Below, one piece after another: positions 13,817 to 17,981 of a stretch of DNA of 17,981 nucleotides; the stretch's first letter is position 1; the number at the start of each line of letters is the position of its first letter. Origin of the DNA: S010-25 sp964441285 (GTDB lineage: Bacteria; Pseudomonadota; Gammaproteobacteria; SZUA-229); contig CAYTUK010000023.1 in assembly GCA_964441285.1 (NCBI GenBank), positions 1 to 17,981 of the forward strand, in the 5' to 3' direction. A program made the position numbers and the translations under genes. The notes under the pieces are model-generated. The model worked only from the letters and a program-made list of their open reading frames with translations. It had not been told where the DNA came from and ran no database searches.

Positions 13817-14089
13817 AGTTTATATCGTTAAATAAGTCATCAGGCTATTTATCTGTTATTTGATTTCGTGTTCTATATTGTGAAGCAGAGTGCAGAATTG
13901 AATGGTATTATTAAATTGTTGGTGAGCAAGGTTTAGACGCGCGTATAAATTAGTTAGAAGTATTGATTAGAAACATAGAAAAGCTGGTTGTAATGTAACT
14001 CTTTTAATTCGATGTACACTAATTAATTTTTCGCATGACAGTAACCCTGAATAAACGTATTCGGGACTTAATATCTGAGACATAAAACA
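13817..14089 (+). other. rpsO-pnp intergenic region
   Basis: This AT-rich 273-bp gap holds no gene. No intrinsic terminator follows rpsO. The clearest structure is the hairpin at 14046-14065. A pnp promoter is expected here by analogy with E. coli, but no good -35/-10 pair could be fixed. Confidence 0.5.
14046..14065 (+). promoter_or_regulatory. Hairpin in the pnp 5' leader
   Basis: CCTGAATA (14046-14053) pairs along all 8 bases (one G-T) with TATTCGGG (14058-14065) around an AACG loop. It lies 24 bp before the pnp GTG with no T-run. In E. coli an RNase III-cut stem in the pnp leader mediates autoregulation by PNPase; this stem is too short to be a normal RNase III site by itself, so the parallel is only positional. 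Confidence 0.5.
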
Positions 14090-16195
14090 GTGATACCTAC
14101 AGCAATTAAGAAGACATTTCAGTACGGCGATTTAACTGTTACGATGGAAACTGGCGAAATAGCACGTCAGGCCACTGGTGCAGTAAAAATCAGTATGGGC
14201 GATACCGTTGTATTTGTTAGCGTCGTCGCCATTAAAGAAGCCAATGCGCGAGGCGACTTCTTTCCGATGACAGTAAATTATCAGGAAAGAACCTATGCGG
14301 CAGGTAAAATTCCAGGCGGGTTTTTTCGTCGCGAAGGACGGCCAAGTGAAGCCGAAACGCTAACCTGTCGTCTTATCGATCGTCCGATTCGCCCACTTTT
14401 CCCCAAAGGTTTTTATCACGACTTGCAAATCGTTGCTACGGTAGTGTCCATCAGTGATGAGATTGATCCAGAAATACCCGCAATCATCGGTGCTTCCGCT
14501 GCATTGTCTATTGCAGGTGTGCCTTTTGCTGGCCCCCTGGGAGCCGCTCGAGTGGGTTACAGAGAAGGTGAATATATTCTTAACCCAGGTAAGGCTGTAC
14601 TGGCAGACTCCGAACTTGATCTGGTTGTTGCTGGTACAGATAAAGCCGTCTTAATGGTGGAGTCAGAAGCGAAATCGCTGTCTGAAGACATTATGTTGGG
14701 CGCGGTTATGTTTGGTCATGAGCAGTTGCAGGTGGTTATTACTGCTATTTCAGAACTGGCTGCAGAGGTTGGTACGCCATCATGGAACTGGCAGGCAACA
14801 GAAGTGGATGAATCTCTGGATGCCAGGATGACAGAGATTGCTACTGGTTCCATCACTTCGGCTTATCAGATTGCCAATAAACTGGAACGCCAGGATACTG
14901 TTAAAACAGCACGTAATGCAGCTGTAGACGCATTGGCTGCGGCTGACAGTGAAGAAGGCTGGTCTGTTGATGATGTGAAAGCGGCATTTGGTGAACTCGA
15001 AAAGAAAATTGTACGTAGCCGCATTATTTCCGGTGAAAAGCGCATTGATGGTCGCAGTAATGATGATGTCAGACAGATCACGGTACGTACCGGCGTGTTA
15101 CCAAGGACACATGGTTCTGCGTTATTTACCCGTGGTGAAACGCAGGCATTAGTCGTTACCACACTGGGGACTGCCCGCGATGCACAAATTATTGATGCAC
15201 TTGAAGGTTCTTACCGTGAAAACTTCATGTTACATTACAACTTCCCGCCTTATTGTGTTGGTGAAACGGGCATGGTTGGCTCACCCAAACGCCGTGAAAT
15301 AGGCCATGGTCGCCTGGCAAAACGTGGTGTATTAGGTGTCATGCCAACAGAAGATGAATTCCCCTATACCATCCGTGTGGTTTCAGAAATTACCGAATCC
15401 AATGGTTCCAGTTCAATGGCTTCTGTCTGTGGCACCAGTTTGTCACTGATGGATGCAGGTGTTCCCATTAAAGCACCTGTCGCCGGAATCGCAATGGGTT
15501 TAATAAAAGAAGGCGATAGTTTTGCTGTTTTATCCGACATTCTCGGTGATGAAGATCATCTGGGTGATATGGACTTTAAAGTCGCGGGTCCAGCAGATGG
15601 CATCTGTGCTCTACAGATGGATATCAAAATTGACGGCATTACCCGTGAAATTATGGAAAAAGCCCTGGCGCAGGCCAAACAGGGGCGGTTGTATATTCTG
15701 GGTGAGATGAATAAAGTCTTATCTGAAGTCAATTCTGAAATGTCGAAATATGCACCACGGTATCTGAATATTAAGATTAATCCAGACAAAATTCGTGATG
15801 TGATTGGTAAAGGCGGGGCGGTTATTCGTAGCCTGACTGAAGAAACTGGTGCCACCATCGACATTGATGATGACGGTAATATAAAAATTGCATCCAGTGA
15901 TCTTGCCGCCGCAGAAGAAGCGAAACGCCGCATTGAACAGATTACCTCTGATGCGGAAGTTGGTGTTATATACGATGGTACGGTAAAGAAAATTATGGAT
16001 TTTGGTGCTTTTGTTGAAATTTTGCCCGGCAAGGATGGACTGGTTCACATATCGCAAATTTGTGATGAAAGAGTTGAAAATGTCAGCGATAAACTCACTG
16101 AAGGTGATGTTGTTAAAGTTAAGGTGCTTGAAATTGATCGTCAGGGTCGTATCCGACTAAGTATGAAGGAAGTTGATGCGGTTGAAGCGAGCTGA
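14090..16195 (+). CDS. pnp: Polyribonucleotide nucleotidyltransferase (PNPase)
   Basis: The 701-residue enzyme degrades RNA 3' to 5' using phosphate, alone or in the degradosome. Layout: first RNase PH domain (about 1-210, with FFRREGRPSEAETL and RLIDRPIRPLFP), helical linker, second RNase PH domain (about 310-545), KH (about 552-612, IRDVIGKGGAVIRSL) and S1 (about 620-690, GTVKKIMDFGAFVEI). Catalytic aspartates D487 and D493 lie in SDILGDEDHLGDMDFKVAG. GTG at 14090 is the start, since the family begins a few residues before KKTFQYGDLTVTMETG. The C-terminal tail after S1 is short (MKEVDAVEAS), so little degradosome-binding tail is present. Confidence 0.97.
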   Translation: MIPTAIKKTFQYGDLTVTMETGEIARQATGAVKISMGDTVVFVSVVAIKEANARGDFFPMTVNYQERTYAAGKIPGGFFRREGRPSEAETLTCRLIDRPIRPLFPKGFYHDLQIVATVVSISDEIDPEIPAIIGASAALSIAGVPFAGPLGAARVGYREGEYILNPGKAVLADSELDLVVAGTDKAVLMVESEAKSLSEDIMLGAVMFGHEQLQVVITAISELAAEVGTPSWNWQATEVDESLDARMTEIATGSITSAYQIANKLERQDTVKTARNAAVDALAAADSEEGWSVDDVKAAFGELEKKIVRSRIISGEKRIDGRSNDDVRQITVRTGVLPRTHGSALFTRGETQALVVTTLGTARDAQIIDALEGSYRENFMLHYNFPPYCVGETGMVGSPKRREIGHGRLAKRGVLGVMPTEDEFPYTIRVVSEITESNGSSSMASVCGTSLSLMDAGVPIKAPVAGIAMGLIKEGDSFAVLSDILGDEDHLGDMDFKVAGPADGICALQMDIKIDGITREIMEKALAQAKQGRLYILGEMNKVLSEVNSEMSKYAPRYLNIKINPDKIRDVIGKGGAVIRSLTEETGATIDIDDDGNIKIASSDLAAAEEAKRRIEQITSDAEVGVIYDGTVKKIMDFGAFVEILPGKDGLVHISQICDERVENVSDKLTEGDVVKVKVLEIDRQGRIRLSMKEVDAVEAS

Positions 16196-16237
16196 TACTA
16201 TTTATATAAAAATCGTAATATAAAAATGTGATATGAG

Positions 16238-16263
16238 AAAAGGGGCTTTGGCCCCTTTTTTTT
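16238..16263 (+). terminator. Intrinsic terminator after pnp
   Basis: AAAAGGGGC (16238-16246) pairs with GCCCCTTTT (16251-16259) around a TTTG loop, giving a 9-bp stem, and the T-run continues to 16263. It ends the rimP-pnp operon about 43 bp after the pnp stop. Confidence 0.93.
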
Positions 16264-16498
16264 GCGCCACAATAAAAAGCCTGAGAATACTTGATATCAC
16301 TGATGGTTAGTGGGGAAAGTAGTGTGTGGTATACCGATTAACCCTGGTCTATACACGTACTACAGCTTTTATTCATTGAGCTTAGTGGTGTCAAAAAACA
16401 GTAATTTGTATTGATGTTGAAAAAATGAACTACAATTATTATCAATAAAATTAGGCAATTAAAGTTGTAGCATAATAATTAACTGGTTGGGGAAGCTT
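16264..16498 (+). promoter_or_regulatory. Intergenic region with a weak promoter for the lipoprotein gene
   Basis: No gene is seen. The best sigma-70-like pair is TTGAAA (16417-16422) and TATCAA (16440-16445) with 17 bp between, ahead of a ribosome site TGGGGAAG at 16487-16494. TACAAT at 16431-16436 is another possible -10. Confidence 0.3.
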
Positions 16499-17065
16499 AT
16501 GGAGATAACAACAAAAAATCGTGCAGTCATACCGATAACCTTACTAATATTAGGGTTAGGCGGCTGTGCCAGCACACCAAAACCCTGGGCTGAAGCGAAT
16601 AATTCGCCCTGGCCATCGAAGCATGAAGCAGGGGCAACGCATGTGTCAGCGGACAAGACAGAATCTACAGTTACCCTTAAAGATGCTGCTTTGCTCGCGG
16701 ATCCCGAGCCTGTGATTATGGCCCCGCCTGAAGCCATACCTGCACCGGATGTTATTATAGCGGCAGATAAGAAAAAAATGACATCGGCGCAAAAAATACT
16801 GGCTTTGCCCATCACTGATTATGTGGTACAGGTTTATGCCAGTAAAACAATGGCCAGCATGGAAAGATTTAAAACAGAGAAAGAACTGACGGATTTGATG
16901 ACAGTACGTACTGATCGAAAAGGTAATGCGGTTTATATTCTGATTGATATCCATCCTGATTTTGCCAGTGCAAGCCAGGCTGCGACTTATCTGGAGAAAA
17001 GAACTGGCTCGAAGCCCTGGATAAGATCAGTCGCTGGGTTACAAAAAGTAGTGGTAGTCAAATAG
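16499..17065 (+). CDS. SPOR-domain lipoprotein
   Basis: The 188-residue protein starts with a short basic N-terminus and hydrophobic stretch ending in the lipobox LGGC with the lipidated C23, so it is a lipoprotein; the residues after Cys (ASTPK) carry no Asp retention signal, favouring the outer membrane. A Pro/Ala-rich linker (about 25-95) leads to a C-terminal SPOR domain (about 108-186: DYVVQVYASKTMASMERF, then a conserved-length repeat ending GLQKVVVV). SPOR domains bind denuded peptidoglycan at the division septum, so septal localisation is likely. ATG 16499 is preferred over an in-frame TTG at 16487. It is the first gene after the pnp terminator. The precise partner is unknown. Confidence 0.75.
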   Translation: MEITTKNRAVIPITLLILGLGGCASTPKPWAEANNSPWPSKHEAGATHVSADKTESTVTLKDAALLADPEPVIMAPPEAIPAPDVIIAADKKKMTSAQKILALPITDYVVQVYASKTMASMERFKTEKELTDLMTVRTDRKGNAVYILIDIHPDFASASQAATYLEKRTGSKPWIRSVAGLQKVVVVK

Positions 17066-17340
17066 TTGAACTTTCCTGGTTTTTTATCCAGAGAGGCATT
17101 GATGGATGTATAGTTAGGCTTAATAAGGATTAGGCTGTAGCGCTTTTTTGCGTAAAACATCACTCCGTACAAGTTTGATGTTGAATTTCTGCGGTGCCGA
17201 TAAAGTTTTATCGTTAAGCTACGGAAGCATGGTGTCATTATGGTGTTCTGTGACGGTAGAGCATAATTAGCTTTTATTGATAGTAATTGATGCATTTCGG
17301 TTATACTATTTTTATTTATTGGTAAATTAAGAGGGCTGGA
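17066..17340 (+). promoter_or_regulatory. Intergenic region with a hairpin and a candidate promoter
   Basis: This 275-bp gap has no gene. CGATAAA (17198-17204) and TTTATCG (17207-17213) form a perfect palindrome. Near the 3' end TTGATA (17277-17282) and TATACT (17302-17307) are good hexamers but 19 bp apart; they precede the ATG at 17341 by about 33 bp. Confidence 0.4.
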
Positions 17341-17700
17341 ATGACTAAGCTGACTAGAACGGTGAATGACCATATTGAATCAACATCCGATGATGTGGAG
17401 ATCAGGCGACTTTTTCAGGAGCTTGAGCATGAAATAAAGGGTATTAACCGAGTAGAAATCTCAGAAATTACGGGTGGTGTTTCGAAAGAGTCTTTTATTC
17501 ATGTTGCAACAACCGTTGCAAGGTTACGGGCTAAATACCTCGCCAAAGTTATCAAATTACAAAGCACAGATAATATAAGCGGTAATGATATTTCTGCCTT
17601 ACGTGGTTTGCGCACAATGTATGAAGAAGCAAGAGAAGGTTTTTTTGCTATGCAGCATGCTCTGGATCGTGGCTATTTTATCTTATTGGATGAGAAATAA
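17341..17700 (+). CDS. Uncharacterised 119-residue protein
   Basis: I do not recognise this protein. It is intact, with GAGGG 6 bases before the ATG and a TAA at 17698-17700. It is soluble (no signal or membrane span), rich in Glu, Arg and Lys, and looks mainly alpha-helical: residues about 17-36 (DVEIRRLFQELEHEIKGI), 49-75 (ESFIHVATTVARLRAKYLAK) and 86-112 (SALRGLRTMYEEAREGFFAM). A GGVS turn (residues 45-48) separates the first two. It has its own likely promoter and no clear operon partner, although it follows the SPOR lipoprotein on the same strand. Codon use resembles the neighbours, so it is probably a resident gene. Confidence 0.65.
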   Translation: MTKLTRTVNDHIESTSDDVEIRRLFQELEHEIKGINRVEISEITGGVSKESFIHVATTVARLRAKYLAKVIKLQSTDNISGNDISALRGLRTMYEEAREGFFAMQHALDRGYFILLDEK

Positions 17701-17874
17701 TGCTAAAATAAATGCCTCGTCAGAAAAATTTGTGGGCGGGTTTCCGGTACAGGTAACGCCCCCAACGTATGATACAAGGCTATTTCAGCCGCATGATAGG
17801 TGCTAAAACCATGCGCTTTTCTGGTAGTCAGTTTTGACTTTGGTGTTAAAGCCTTTAACTATACCACTGGAAAA
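17701..17874. other. Short region between the uncharacterised gene and the IS3 remnant
   Basis: GGGCG (17735-17739) and CGCCC (17757-17761) can form a hairpin, without a T-run. No gene is supported on either strand. It borders the IS end at 17875 and may include element-derived sequence. Confidence 0.3.
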
Positions 17875-17981
17875 TGTACTGGTCAAGTCCAACCGGACAC
17901 TTTTTTTAGAGAATTTTCATCGTTAATCGGTGGCCGTCTCAAGTTATACGCCATTATTATCGCTTTACAGATCAAGTCTGT
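17875..17981 (-). mobile_element. IS3-family remnant: element end and transposase (OrfB) tail
   Basis: On the minus strand the frame from the window edge reads TDLICKAIIMAYNLRRPP and then INDENSLKKVSGWT, stopping with TGA at 17883-17885. The first part resembles the IS3-type OrfB integrase core just before its HHSDRGSQY motif; the last part resembles the extreme C-terminus of OrfB in elements whose end reads GTCCGGTT..ACTTGACCAGTACA. Everything between, including the last catalytic residues, is missing, so the copy seems internally deleted. The element end is placed at 17875 (TGTACTGGTCAAGTCC). The rest lies beyond the window. Confidence 0.6.

Noticed and set aside
17735..17761. GC-rich hairpin after the 119-residue gene as an intrinsic terminator
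   Set aside because: The pairing is only five bases with a long loop, and no T-run follows on either strand.

Overview
The window looks like a gammaproteobacterial chromosome segment. The main evidence is the uninterrupted order rimP-nusA-infB-rbfA-truB-rpsO-pnp (about 7.3-16.2 kb), with a NusA that carries two C-terminal acidic repeats and an IF2 of the long, enterobacterial-like type. I cannot fix the genus from sequence alone. No rRNA, tRNA or CRISPR array was recognised.

Bases 1-7000 are accessory and scarred. From the left: the last 59 codons of a type III restriction endonuclease subunit; the end of an IS3-family element; a GlxA-like AraC regulator divergent from a small unit made of two very short ORFs and an MddA-type methanethiol S-methyltransferase; a decayed Fic gene; a vapBC toxin-antitoxin pair; a cluster of mobile-element debris (an inverted pair of 19-bp repeats, an IS5-like transposase tail, an internally deleted IS256-family tail with its terminal repeat); a 60-bp stem-loop with tandem repeats in its loop; a periplasmic cupredoxin; and a 347-residue SEC-C motif protein of unknown role.

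Bases 7000-16263 hold the conserved transcription/translation operon. It begins with an extended -10 promoter and a roughly 200-nt non-coding leader that ends in a strong intrinsic terminator 60 bp before rimP. This is the arrangement of the rimP-leader attenuator class. RimP and RbfA mature the 30S subunit, IF2 starts translation, TruB makes pseudouridine 55 in tRNA, S15 nucleates the 30S platform, NusA controls pausing and termination, and PNPase degrades RNA. A textbook terminator closes the operon after pnp.

Bases 16264-17981 hold a SPOR-domain lipoprotein and a 119-residue protein I do not recognise, both on the + strand. They are followed by the 3' end of another damaged IS3-family element running off the right edge.

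No convincing new multi-gene system was seen. The best leads are the rimP leader, the paired micro-ORFs before mddA, the repeat-loaded stem-loop at 4590-4649 and the inverted repeat pair at 4063-4211.
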